Below, one piece after another: positions 20,483 to 29,925 of a DNA stretch of 34,045 bases. The position numbers and the translations under genes were made by a program. Location: the NCBI GenBank assembly GCA_903915955.1, contig CAIWUU010000175.1:1-34045 (forward strand). Direction: 5' to 3'. The notes beneath the pieces were generated by a model that was not told the DNA's origin, did not search any database, and saw only the letters and a list, made by a program, of their open reading frames with translations. Source of the DNA: an uncultured Chlorobiaceae bacterium. GTDB lineage: Bacteria > Bacteroidota > Chlorobiia > Chlorobiales > Chlorobiaceae. Numbering within the stretch: position 1 is the stretch's first letter; each line of letters begins with the position of its first letter.

Positions 20483-21724
20483 ATGGCTGAAAACAATCAG
20501 ACCGCTGTGGCAGGAAAAGTTGCTGCCAAGCCAAAACCTGCTGTTCCGGGCGCTGCCAAGCCAGTTGCCCCAACAACAGCAAAACCTGCTGCCGCATCTC
20601 AAGGGGGTGTCTATAAACCGCCTGTAGAGCGCACAGACTCAAATCCCTACAAGGATTCACGTATCAATGCTCTGAACGAATGGCTCCGTGAGCGCTTTTA
20701 TATGGTGATCCCTATTGTTGATTACCTGAAAAAAAAGGAGGTACCCCAACATCGCCACTCTGTATGGTACTATTTTGGTGGACTGACTCTGTTCTTCTTT
20801 ATCCTGCAGGTGCTTACGGGGTTGCTACTCATGCAGTATTACAAGCCAACTGAAGCTGAAGCATTCGCTTCATTTGTTTTTATTCAGCAGAAAGTACCAT
20901 TTGGATGGCTCATCCGTCAGGTTCACGCATGGTCGGCCAATGCCATGATTCTTATGGCATTCATTCACATGTTCAGCACATTTTTCATGAAGGCTTACCG
21001 TAAGCCACGTGAGCTGATGTGGGTTAGCGGTTTTGTGTTGTTTGTTCTCAGCCTCGGTTTCGGTTTTACCGGATACCTCCTTCCCTGGAATGAACTGGCA
21101 TTCTTTGCCACGCAGGTAGGTACCGAAGTTCCAAAAGTTGCTCCTGGCGGCGCATTCATGGTCAGCATTCTTCGTGGTGGTGAAGAAATTTCAGGCGAAA
21201 CACTGACGAGAATGTTCTCCATGCACGTCGTTTTGCTTCCTGGTATTCTGATGATTACTCTGGCAGCTCACCTTATGCTTGTGCAGATTCTGGGCACTTC
21301 AGCCCCTATTGGCTATAAAGAGTCGGGTAGAATCACTGGGTATGAAAAGTTTTTCCCGGACTTTCTTGCTAAAGATGCGATCGGCTGGTTGATCGGTTTT
21401 GCACTGCTGATCTATCTCTCCATAGTATTTCCATGGGAAATAGGCGTCAAGGCCAATGCGCTTGCACCTGCTCCGATTGGCATTAAGCCTGAATGGTATT
21501 TCTGGGGCCAGTTCCTGCTGCTTAAAGATTTCAGCTTCCCGGGTGGAGAACTTCTCGCAATTTTGCTCTTTACCTCTGCCGCAGTTGTCTGGGCTCTTGT
21601 GCCATTCATTGACAAGAAAGCATCACGAGAGGTAAGAAGTCCGTACTTCACAATGTTTGGTCTCTTTCTCTGCATTGCCTTTTTGGTGTATACATTCAGA
21701 GTATTTCTTATGTATGGCTTTTAA
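20483..21724 (+). CDS. petB: Cytochrome b (b/b6 type) with Ala/Lys/Pro-rich N-terminal extension
   Basis: 413 aa; '[34 protein letters not shown]', '[24 protein letters not shown]', '[30 protein letters not shown]', '[20 protein letters not shown]'. Confidence 0.94.
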   Translation: MAENNQTAVAGKVAAKPKPAVPGAAKPVAPTTAKPAAASQGGVYKPPVERTDSNPYKDSRINALNEWLRERFYMVIPIVDYLKKKEVPQHRHSVWYYFGGLTLFFFILQVLTGLLLMQYYKPTEAEAFASFVFIQQKVPFGWLIRQVHAWSANAMILMAFIHMFSTFFMKAYRKPRELMWVSGFVLFVLSLGFGFTGYLLPWNELAFFATQVGTEVPKVAPGGAFMVSILRGGEEISGETLTRMFSMHVVLLPGILMITLAAHLMLVQILGTSAPIGYKESGRITGYEKFFPDFLAKDAIGWLIGFALLIYLSIVFPWEIGVKANALAPAPIGIKPEWYFWGQFLLLKDFSFPGGELLAILLFTSAAVVWALVPFIDKKASREVRSPYFTMFGLFLCIAFLVYTFRVFLMYGF

Positions 21725-21740
21725 AGAGAGCAGCAATACC

Positions 21741-21775
21741 ATGAAAAAAGCCCGGTCTCACCGGGCTTTTTTCAT
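21741..21775. terminator. Bidirectional terminator between convergent petB and ispE
   Basis: ATGAAAAAAGCCCGG (21741-21755) / tctca / CCGGGCTTTTTTCAT (21761-21775), 15-bp perfect palindromic stem. Confidence 0.92.
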
Positions 21776-21796
21776 TTATAATCATAACGAAAACGG

Positions 21797-22669
21797 TCAC
21801 TGTTCCATTGAAAAACCGGGAGGTGTAAGGCTCATCCTGTATGTTTCAGGGAGACGTTTCATGGCAGCAACCGCCTCAAGCTCATTGTCGAAAAGCCCGA
21901 AAACCGCAGAACCACTACCCGAAAGAGAAGCAAAAACACTTCCCGCTTCAAGCAAGAGTGATTTGACACAACGGACCGACGCAAAATGATCGAACACCGC
22001 AGGTTCAAAATCATTTTCAAACACTGAAAATCTATCCCTCTTTCCAAAAAGACAAAGTTCAGAAACAGACAGTTTCAAATCAGGAAGTTCACGATCAAAG
22101 CGCGGATAGAAATTCTTGTATGCCCATACCGTTGGAATGTGCTCTTCTGGAAAAACTGTTAGTATGTGATAAGGAATGGTAAGACCAAGATCTTCAAGCT
22201 CATCACCTATACCACGAGCATAAGCAAGAGCCTTCATAGCAAGAAAATAGGGTACATCGGCACCGAGTTCCACAGCAAGTCTATGCAGCTCAACAGAAGA
22301 TGCGTTAACCCGCCAAAGCTCATTGAGCACCCTGAGCACGGTGGCAGCATCGCTGCTTCCACCTCCAAGCCCTGCCCCGAAAGGCACCTCTTTATGCAGC
22401 TTCATGGCAACACCTTTCTGAAGCCCGGCAAACCGCTGAAGAGATTTTGCCGCCTTGATACAAAGATTGTTATCATCAACCGGAAGATCTCCATTGGTAC
22501 AACTCATGGAAATCAGCTCTGATTCCGTGAATTCAAGAGTATCATACCAGTTAATTGGTGCAAAGATGGTCTCAAGGGTATGATAGCCGTCGGCACGTTT
22601 ACCGGTTATCAACAAACCCAGATTAATTTTTGCAAAGGCTTTAACTGAGAAAGGAAGCATGGCATACAA
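21797..22669 (-). CDS. ispE: 4-diphosphocytidyl-2-C-methyl-D-erythritol kinase
   Basis: 290 aa; 'SVKAFAKINLGLLITGKRADGYHTLETIFAPI', GHMP motif 'EVPFGAGLGGGSSDAATVLRVLNELW'. The start may be the Met of MLPFSVKAFAKINL. Confidence 0.93.
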   Translation of the reverse strand: MYAMLPFSVKAFAKINLGLLITGKRADGYHTLETIFAPINWYDTLEFTESELISMSCTNGDLPVDDNNLCIKAAKSLQRFAGLQKGVAMKLHKEVPFGAGLGGGSSDAATVLRVLNELWRVNASSVELHRLAVELGADVPYFLAMKALAYARGIGDELEDLGLTIPYHILTVFPEEHIPTVWAYKNFYPRFDRELPDLKLSVSELCLFGKRDRFSVFENDFEPAVFDHFASVRCVKSLLLEAGSVFASLSGSGSAVFGLFDNELEAVAAMKRLPETYRMSLTPPGFSMEQ

Positions 22670-22752
22670 TTGAATTTTATATGAAAAAAATTGGCATATT
22701 CACCAAGAGACAACTCTTTGGGAAACAGTGAACAAGAATAAACCGCAGACCA

Positions 22753-23466
22753 ATGCTTTCTGACAAAACGAAATCAATTCTTCGCAAAAGCCCTGCGACA
22801 TTATTCGTTGCGCTCTCTGTTGCCCTCTTCTTCCCGCCCGTCCTGCACTCCACCGGAGAGCCCTCTTATGCTGAGGAGATACGGCGATGTGTCGCTGAAG
22901 ATAAGGTTTATTTGCTACAAAATATCAGGCAAAAAGTGATCCTTCCTGCTGAAAAACTGGTTATTGATGCCCTTCTTTCTGAAGATGGCCCGCAAGCTGT
23001 CACGCTCTACCAGAAACAGTTGACACAATATCCTGACCCTGTGCTGGATCAAATCAGCACCTCTCGTATAGCCGCCTATAGCCTTGCTAAAGAGAGCGTT
23101 ATGCCGCTTCCCAAGGTGACGGTTCCTGAACCTTTACCCAAACCGCACACGGCCCAGCCAATACAGAGCTCTTCAAAGCCACCAGCCGCAATAAGCAAAG
23201 AAAAACCAAAACAGGAGACGAGAGCATCTACCCCTCTAACACCTGAACCGGCTAAAAAACCTTTCGCATTACAATGCGGAAGCTTTAAACGCAGAGAAAA
23301 TGCAGAAGCGTTTGCAAAAAAAATCTCTCTGCAAACTCCAGCAAGTGTCATCCAGCAAGGCGATTTTTACAAAGTAGTACTGAAATCTCATTATCTCTCC
23401 AACGAGGAGGCTGAGGGTGCTGCAAAAAAACTGCCGTTTGAAACCGTCGTTGTTAATGGCTTGTAA
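22753..23466 (+). CDS. Secreted/membrane-anchored SPOR domain protein
   Basis: 237 aa; N-terminal hydrophobic segment 'ATLFVALSVALFFPPVLHS'; Pro-rich linker; C-terminal 'PFALQCGSFKRRENAEAFAKKISLQTPASVIQQGDFYKVVLKSHYLSNEEAEGAAKKL' matches SPOR. Confidence 0.8.
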   Translation: MLSDKTKSILRKSPATLFVALSVALFFPPVLHSTGEPSYAEEIRRCVAEDKVYLLQNIRQKVILPAEKLVIDALLSEDGPQAVTLYQKQLTQYPDPVLDQISTSRIAAYSLAKESVMPLPKVTVPEPLPKPHTAQPIQSSSKPPAAISKEKPKQETRASTPLTPEPAKKPFALQCGSFKRRENAEAFAKKISLQTPASVIQQGDFYKVVLKSHYLSNEEAEGAAKKLPFETVVVNGL

Positions 23467-23478
23467 CTTCACGAAACA

Positions 23479-24636
23479 TTGAATCGAAGCCAAAACCCAC
23501 TGATGAAACGAGAGACCGCCATTATCGGACAATCAGCACTGATCTCCCAGCTCAAGCAACTTGCACTCCAGGTGGCAGAGACGGATATTACTGTGTTGAT
23601 CATCGGAGAGACAGGGTCAGGCAAAGAGGTGCTGGCGCGGTTCATCCATGCCAACAGCCTGCGTGCCGATAAAAGCTTCATTCCCGTCAATTGCGGTGCA
23701 ATTCCTGCAGGTATTCTGGAATCTGAGCTGTTCGGCCATGAAAAAGGGGCCTTTACCGGGGCAGTACAAAGCAGAAAAGGGTACTTTGAGAGCGCCGACA
23801 GAGGGACAATTTTTCTGGATGAGATAGGAGAAATGCCCCTGGAGACCCAGATAAAATTTCTCAGAGTCATTGAATCCGGCGAGTTTCAACGAGTTGGTTC
23901 ATCAGAGACCATCTACTCAGATGCACGCATCATTGCCGCAACAAACAAAAATATGTACCAGGCGGTAGCAGAAAAAAACTTCAGGGAAGATTTATTCTAC
24001 CGTCTGCGCAGTGTAGAACTCCAGATCCCTCCGCTCAGGGAACGAGGCCGCGACATACTCCTGCTGGCCGAAAACTTTGTGCATGAGTTTGAACTGAAAC
24101 ACAAAATAGTCTTTGAAGGATTCAGCCCGGATGGAGCGGAAATGCTGATTCGTTACCCTTGGCCGGGCAATGTCCGAGAGCTCAGAAATCTTATAGAGTC
24201 GCTCCTTGTGCTTGAAAAAGGAAGATACATCACCCCGGAACTTCTTGAAAAACATCTGGTTCAAAAAAACAGGTATAAAAGCCTGGTGCATGACCCCGTG
24301 AGATCGGAAAAAAACGAACTTCAGGTTATATACAGCAACATTATTCAACTCCGCCAGGAGGTCAGCGAAATTCGTCAGCTTCTGCAGCATCTTGTGCAGC
24401 CAAGAACAATCACGCCACTATTACTTCCTACGGTTCCAGCAGAACATCCACAAGGCTATTCAGCTCTGATACCTTCACCAGAAAACCCTGCACCACTACT
24501 CTCGCTGGACGAATTAGAAAAAAAGTCCATTGCAGAGGCACTTGAACGATGCAATGGCAACAAACGAAAAACAGCTCTTGCACTGGGTATTACCGAACGA
24601 ACCCTCCACAGAAAAATCAAGGCGTACGGCCTGTAG
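23479..24636 (+). CDS. Sigma54-dependent transcriptional activator (AAA+ and Fis-type HTH, no N-terminal receiver)
   Basis: 385 aa; Walker A 'GETGSGKEVLARFIH', 'NCGAIPAGILESELFGHEKGAFTGAVQSRKGYFE' (GAFTGA loop), 'PWPGNVRELRNLIES', C-terminal 'IAEALERCNGNKRKTALALGITERTLHRKIKAYGL'. Confidence 0.93.
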   Translation: MNRSQNPLMKRETAIIGQSALISQLKQLALQVAETDITVLIIGETGSGKEVLARFIHANSLRADKSFIPVNCGAIPAGILESELFGHEKGAFTGAVQSRKGYFESADRGTIFLDEIGEMPLETQIKFLRVIESGEFQRVGSSETIYSDARIIAATNKNMYQAVAEKNFREDLFYRLRSVELQIPPLRERGRDILLLAENFVHEFELKHKIVFEGFSPDGAEMLIRYPWPGNVRELRNLIESLLVLEKGRYITPELLEKHLVQKNRYKSLVHDPVRSEKNELQVIYSNIIQLRQEVSEIRQLLQHLVQPRTITPLLLPTVPAEHPQGYSALIPSPENPAPLLSLDELEKKSIAEALERCNGNKRKTALALGITERTLHRKIKAYGL

Positions 24637-24666
24637 TAGATCAACAGGTGGTATAAAAACAACAAA

Positions 24667-26235
24667 TTACGCAGCCTTTACCCCTTTTCTCAAAAAAGCA
24701 ACGGACAACAACAACGCTGAAATTACAACAGCAACTTTCGGCAAAAGATCAGGATTGCTGGTGTAAAACGTAAGGGTACTCTCCAAAGGCACTTCAGCCG
24801 TTAGCGTCTGCTCCTCCCACCAGGGAATTTCAGCGATGGTACGTCCAAATTTATCAAGGACAACCGTAAGACCAGTATTAGCACACCGCGCCATTGCCCG
24901 ACGGTTTTCAATACAACGCAACCGACCAATCGCAAGATGCTGATAAGGGCCATAAGAGGTTGCATACCAGCCATCATTGGTCACAAGAGTGAGAAGCCGA
25001 GCCCCTTTACGAACAAACTCTGAAACCAAAGCAGGAAATATTGATTCGTAACAGATAACATTAGCAATAACGATCTCTCCACGTGCTGAAGAGAGCTTCA
25101 TGATCGCAGCATCGCCACCCTTTCCCCATCCCTTGATACCAGACAGTGAAAACGTTGCATTTCCAAGCCAAGGGAAATAATCAACATAAGGCACCCTTTC
25201 CGCAAAAGGCACAAGATGAATCTTGTGATAAATCTGGGGATGCTCATTACCCGGCTCAAGCAACATTGATGCATTGTAAGCCTCACCAGAGAGGCTCCCC
25301 TTGTGCACGACGTCGACGAACCCGGTCAAGAGAGCCGCATGCCACCGTCGCAATGATCCCCGCAGAAATTGCAAATCAGAAACATAGTCCGAATCAAGAA
25401 TGGAGAATGGAATCGCCGTTTCAGGCCAGATGAGCAGATCTGGGCGATTATGAAGAACAGCACTGTCGGTCATACGGTAATATCGCTCCATAATGTCAAC
25501 GCTGTTATTCGACACCCACTTCCCATGAGGATCAATATTGGGTTGCACAAGCGTCACCCTGAGTTGACCTTCAGTCCTGGAGAGCGCGCCATCACGATAC
25601 AGGAGCAACGAAGAGTAGAGCAGAGGGAGAAGCACCATCAAGAACATGAAGAAAACAGAGCGAAGCACCTCCTTCCTGCTGCCAATCAAAACCAATGCCG
25701 CCAGCACATTGAACCATACCAGCCAGAAACTTATTCCCCATACACCGGTAATATCTGCATACTGAATCATGAGATTCAGATTAGCCTGGGAGTTCCCGAA
25801 AGTAAGCCAGCCCAACGACAGCTCCTGCTGCATATAAAGCCATTCCAAGGCAATCCAGAGAAATGGGAGAGAAAAAAGCGCAAAACGATAGCCCGCCTTT
25901 TTTTTGACTGCATAAAAGGCAAAGAGAGGTACCGTCATGAAACATGTCTGCGCCAGAATAGTGAGTATGCCACCCGGCAAGGTTGCAAGACTGACCCACC
26001 AGAGACTGATCAGACAAAAAAAGAGCATTGTCACAAAGGCACGCCGAAACAGTTCACTGGCCTTCTCTACCGTGCGAAGGGAGATGAGCAGTGGCACAAG
26101 CGCAACCCATGCAAGAAGTTCGAGATGGATAAATGGATAGGAAGGAAAAGATACGCCAAGCAGTACGCCGCTCAACAGAGAGGGTGCATAACGGGAATGA
26201 CTCCACTGGTTCATTGTCAGGAGTAAATGGGTCAT
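24667..26235 (-). CDS. lnt: Apolipoprotein N-acyltransferase
   Basis: 522 aa, N-terminal TM region plus nitrilase fold: 'LLIWPETAIPF', 'YHKIHLVPFAERVPYVDYFPWLG', 'VICYESIFPALVSEFVRKGARLLTLVTNDGWY'. Confidence 0.93.
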   Translation of the reverse strand: MTHLLLTMNQWSHSRYAPSLLSGVLLGVSFPSYPFIHLELLAWVALVPLLISLRTVEKASELFRRAFVTMLFFCLISLWWVSLATLPGGILTILAQTCFMTVPLFAFYAVKKKAGYRFALFSLPFLWIALEWLYMQQELSLGWLTFGNSQANLNLMIQYADITGVWGISFWLVWFNVLAALVLIGSRKEVLRSVFFMFLMVLLPLLYSSLLLYRDGALSRTEGQLRVTLVQPNIDPHGKWVSNNSVDIMERYYRMTDSAVLHNRPDLLIWPETAIPFSILDSDYVSDLQFLRGSLRRWHAALLTGFVDVVHKGSLSGEAYNASMLLEPGNEHPQIYHKIHLVPFAERVPYVDYFPWLGNATFSLSGIKGWGKGGDAAIMKLSSARGEIVIANVICYESIFPALVSEFVRKGARLLTLVTNDGWYATSYGPYQHLAIGRLRCIENRRAMARCANTGLTVVLDKFGRTIAEIPWWEEQTLTAEVPLESTLTFYTSNPDLLPKVAVVISALLLSVAFLRKGVKAA

Positions 26236-26479
26236 AAAACGATCAAAAAGTTATCAGCAGGAGGGGGGAAAATAAAAAAATCGCCGGGAAAGATAGAAAT
26301 CGCTGAAAGTAAACGATATTTCGTGCTCACAGATAATTGCTCCAGAGATATTTTACTTTATTTATTGATTTTTATTCTTTAAATTTGTTCCAACATGTTA
26401 CTTAAAAGGAATCATTTTCGATGAATTTTTTTCCTGAAAATATCCAATTTCAACGCCATTAGAAAAAGGAGAACTAATT

Positions 26480-27580
26480 ATGGCTCTTTTCGGAACTAAA
26501 GACACCACAACCGCACACTCAGACTATGAGATTGTGCTTGAGGGAGGTTCGAGCTCGTGGGGCAAGGTAAAATGCAGGGCCAAAGTTAACGTACCTCCTG
26601 CTCTGCCTCTGTTACCCGCTGACTGTAACATCAAGATCAATGTGAAACCTCTTGACCCGGCAAAGGGGTTCGTCAGGTTTTCGGCTGTCATTGAATCTAT
26701 TGTAGACAGCACAAAAAGTAAGTTGGTTGTTGAGGCTGATATTGCCAATGAAACCAAAGAGAGAAGAATTTGTGTCGGCGACGGTTCTGTAACCGTAGGT
26801 GATTTCTCTCACACATTCTCTTTTGAAGGCTCCGTTGTCAACCTCTTCTACTACCGCTCAGACGCAGTCAAAAGAAATGTTCCGAACCCGATCTATATGC
26901 AGGGTCGCCAGTTCCATGACATTATCATGAAGGTTCCACTTGACAATAATGATGTTATTGACACTTGGGAGAACACACTTCGCGCAATGCAGTCAACGGG
27001 TTCATTCAATGACTGGATTCGCGAATTATGGTTTATCGGACCTGCTTTTACCGCACTGAACGAAGGCGGGCAAAGAATTTCGAAAATTGAAGTTAACAGT
27101 ATCGGCACCCAAAGCGGAGAAAAAGGACCAGTCGGTGTCACCAGATGGCGCTTCTCCCATGGCGGATCCGGTATTGTTGATTCTATCGCACGCTGGGCAG
27201 AACTCTTCCCTGCAGACAAGCTGACCAGACCTGCGTCAGTTGAAGCTGCCTTCCGTTCCGACTCACAGGGTATTGAAGTCAAAGTTGATGGTGAATTCCC
27301 AGGCGTATCAGTCGATGCTGGCGGTGGACTCCGCAGAATCCTGAACCATCCCCTTATCCCTCTTGTACACCACGGTATGGTGGGAAAACTGAACGACTTT
27401 ACTGTAGATTCGCAGTTGAGGATTGTTGTGCCAAAGGGCTACAAAGTTCGTTATGCAGCACCTCAGTTCCGCTCACAAAACCTTGAAGAGTATCGCTGGA
27501 GCGGTGGCGCTTATGGCCGCTGGGTCGAGCACGTATGCAAGGGCGGTACCGGACAATTTGAAGTGTTGTACGCTCAGTAA
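26480..27580 (+). CDS. fmoA: Bacteriochlorophyll a protein (Fenna-Matthews-Olson antenna protein)
   Basis: 366 aa; 'MALFGTKDTTTAHSDYEIVLEGGSSSWGKVKCRAKVNVPPALPLLPADCNIKINVKPLDPAKGFVRFSAVIESIVDSTKSKL' recognisable as FMO; preceded by SD 'AAAAGGAGAA'. Confidence 0.98.
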   Translation: MALFGTKDTTTAHSDYEIVLEGGSSSWGKVKCRAKVNVPPALPLLPADCNIKINVKPLDPAKGFVRFSAVIESIVDSTKSKLVVEADIANETKERRICVGDGSVTVGDFSHTFSFEGSVVNLFYYRSDAVKRNVPNPIYMQGRQFHDIIMKVPLDNNDVIDTWENTLRAMQSTGSFNDWIRELWFIGPAFTALNEGGQRISKIEVNSIGTQSGEKGPVGVTRWRFSHGGSGIVDSIARWAELFPADKLTRPASVEAAFRSDSQGIEVKVDGEFPGVSVDAGGGLRRILNHPLIPLVHHGMVGKLNDFTVDSQLRIVVPKGYKVRYAAPQFRSQNLEEYRWSGGAYGRWVEHVCKGGTGQFEVLYAQ

Positions 27581-27604
27581 GCAAGCAACAGATTTATTTC
27601 AACA

Positions 27605-27630
27605 AAAAACCGGTAAAAGCCGGTTTTTTG
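27605..27630. terminator. Terminator between convergent fmoA and the MerR gene
   Basis: AAAAAACCGG / taaaag / CCGGTTTTTT at 27605-27630. Confidence 0.9.
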
Positions 27631-27652
27631 TTTTTGTCCCTTTAAAACTTTT

Positions 27653-28054
27653 TTACCCAAGCAACTGGAGAATATCCTCAATCTCCACCTTTATCTCCTT
27701 CAAAAGCAATGTACGGCGTTCATCAACCGCACTTTGACGACCCTTCTCATGACCAATCTGCTTCTGTAGCTTTAGAATCTCCGCAGTTTTATGATCATCT
27801 TCACTATTGCGGGGCTTGCCTTTGACAATTTCACTCGCCTTGCCAAGTTTATACCCTTTCTCATAGACCAGATCCTTGATATTGAGCACCATGGCAATAT
27901 CGCGGTTCGTGTACCGCCTGTTCCCCCGCGTGTCCCTCGCCGGTGTGAGCTCATTAAAAAAACCCTCCCAGTACCGGAGCAGGTACGCAGGTATCCCGGC
28001 AATTTTAGTCACCTCACTGATCGAGTAATAACTCTTCGTGGAATCAAATGCCAT
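27653..28054 (-). CDS. MerR-family transcriptional regulator
   Basis: 133 aa; 'YYSISEVTKIAGIPAYLLRYWEGFFNELTPARDTRGNRRYTNRDIAMVLNIKDLVYEKGYKLGKA' is a MerR HTH/wing. Confidence 0.92.
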   Translation of the reverse strand: MAFDSTKSYYSISEVTKIAGIPAYLLRYWEGFFNELTPARDTRGNRRYTNRDIAMVLNIKDLVYEKGYKLGKASEIVKGKPRNSEDDHKTAEILKLQKQIGHEKGRQSAVDERRTLLLKEIKVEIEDILQLLG

Positions 28055-28133
28055 AACAGTGTTGCCAGTATGAAATTTTGTTTTCCCTATTCTTATGATA
28101 CATTACTACCGTCACTTCAAAAACTTATGACGG

Positions 28134-29885
28134 ATGAAAAATCTTCTCAGCCTCAAACCTTATCTGTTAAGGTATAAAAAAAATCTGTGGTCAGGCTTTC
28201 TCTTTATCATTCTGACCAACCTCTTCGCCGTCATCGCTCCAAAATATATCGGGCTTGCCATCGACACCATGAGTCACAAGTTCGTGCTGTTGGACATCCT
28301 CCGCAACACCGGCCTCTATTTTCTTTTTGCCCTGCTGAGCGGCTACTTTCTCTTTCTTGTCCGCCAGAACATTATTGTCGCCTCACGAAACATCGAATTT
28401 GACCTTAAAAACGACTATTACCAACACCTGCAAAGCCTGCCGAAACGGTTTTACAATACCACCAGCACTGGCGAGCTCATCTCAAGAGGCACCAACGACC
28501 TGAACGCCATCAGAGAGTTTCTTGGTCCCGGCATCATGTACTCACTCAACACCTTCTTCAGGCTTGTGTTCGCGCTTGTGGCAATGATTGCCATCTCCCC
28601 AAAGCTCACCCTCTTCGCCCTGCTGCCCGCTCCCATTCTGAGCTATTCAGTCTATAAAATCGGCAGCTCCATGCAAAAACGATCGAAAAGCATTCAGGAG
28701 AGCTATGCAGCCATAACCAATCTGGTACAGGAAAACCTCTCCGGCATCAGGGTTGTAAAAAGCTACACCCGCGAATCCTTTGAGATCCAGCGGTTTGCAA
28801 CCCTCAACAAAGAGTACTATCGTAAAAACCTCTCACTCGGAAAACTGCAAGCGCTCTTTTTCGCCTTTCTCACCTCTATGACCGCATTCTCACTGCTCCC
28901 TGTTGTCTGGGTTGGAGGTATCAGCGTTATTGAAGGAAGCATGACCATCGGAGGTATCGCAGAATTTATTGTCTATGTCTCCATGCTGAGCTGGCCGATC
29001 ATCTCCATAGGCTGGGTCACCAGTATTATCCAGAGAGCAGCATCTGCACAGATACGACTGAACGAAATATTCAGCATCAAACCAGACATCACCAAAGAAG
29101 AAAATAACTATACTGATGATAAAAACTTTACCAGCACACTTTCATTCCGGAACATCAGCTTTCACTACCCCGGGCAGGAGAAAAACCCTGTCCTGAACAA
29201 CATTTCCCTTGACATTGCCGCTGGCTCGAAAGTTGCAATCGTCGGAGCAACAGGTTCAGGAAAAACAACGCTGGTCAACCTGATACCGCGACTCTGCGAA
29301 CCGGTCGGGGGATCGATCCTGCTTGATGGCCGAGACATCCGAAGCTTTCCGATCACCACATTGAGAGAACTCGTCGGCTTTGTCCCCCAGGTGAACTTTC
29401 TCTTTTCCGACACTATCTCCCACAACATCAACTGGGGCAGTCGGAATGATGAGGCCGAAGCGGTCATTGAAGCAAGCAAAATAGCCATGCTCCATGACGA
29501 CGTCGAGGATTTCCCCGACGGATTCGAGACCATGCTTGGAGAAAAAGGAATCAACCTCTCTGGAGGACAGAAGCAGAGAGCATGTATTGCCAGAGCCATT
29601 GCCTGGAAACCCCGTCTCCTCGTGCTCGACGACGCCCTTTCAGCCGTTGACACCGACACCGAAGCACGCATCTTTGAAGCACTTTTGCAGAAGCTCCCCG
29701 ACACCACCATCCTGCTGATCAGCCACCGTATCTCTACAGTGAAAAATTGCGACCGCATTGTGGTACTGAAGGAGGGCGCCATTGTTGAGAGTGGCACACA
29801 CGAGGAACTACTGCAGCAGAAACATCTCTACGCAGAACTCTACAACCAGCAGTTGCTGGAGGAGGAGATACTCTCTATTTCATAG
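28134..29885 (+). CDS. ABC transporter, fused permease and ATP-binding protein (exporter, MsbA/MDR-like)
   Basis: 583 aa; TM domain, Walker A 'GATGSGKTTLV', signature 'LSGGQKQRACIARAI', Walker B 'LLVLDDALSAVD'. Confidence 0.94.
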   Translation: MKNLLSLKPYLLRYKKNLWSGFLFIILTNLFAVIAPKYIGLAIDTMSHKFVLLDILRNTGLYFLFALLSGYFLFLVRQNIIVASRNIEFDLKNDYYQHLQSLPKRFYNTTSTGELISRGTNDLNAIREFLGPGIMYSLNTFFRLVFALVAMIAISPKLTLFALLPAPILSYSVYKIGSSMQKRSKSIQESYAAITNLVQENLSGIRVVKSYTRESFEIQRFATLNKEYYRKNLSLGKLQALFFAFLTSMTAFSLLPVVWVGGISVIEGSMTIGGIAEFIVYVSMLSWPIISIGWVTSIIQRAASAQIRLNEIFSIKPDITKEENNYTDDKNFTSTLSFRNISFHYPGQEKNPVLNNISLDIAAGSKVAIVGATGSGKTTLVNLIPRLCEPVGGSILLDGRDIRSFPITTLRELVGFVPQVNFLFSDTISHNINWGSRNDEAEAVIEASKIAMLHDDVEDFPDGFETMLGEKGINLSGGQKQRACIARAIAWKPRLLVLDDALSAVDTDTEARIFEALLQKLPDTTILLISHRISTVKNCDRIVVLKEGAIVESGTHEELLQQKHLYAELYNQQLLEEEILSIS

Positions 29886-29925
29886 AAGGAGGATTGCCGG
29901 GAGCAATAAGTTTCTTTTCTCCTGT
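29840..29925. repeat. Imperfect direct repeat, copy A (ABC transporter 3' end plus C-terminus of the 94-aa gene)
   Basis: ctacaaccagcagttgctgga...tctcctgt aligns without gaps to 30247-30332, about 12 mismatches in 86 bp counted by eye. Confidence 0.9.

Noticed and set aside
25369-26226. 285-aa plus-strand ORF opposite lnt
   Set aside because: Long but His/Gln/Arg-rich with no domain pattern; explained by codon bias of the lnt strand.
29165-29797. 210-aa minus-strand ORF, Ser-rich
   Set aside because: Antisense to the ABC transporter ATPase domain; typical shadow ORF.
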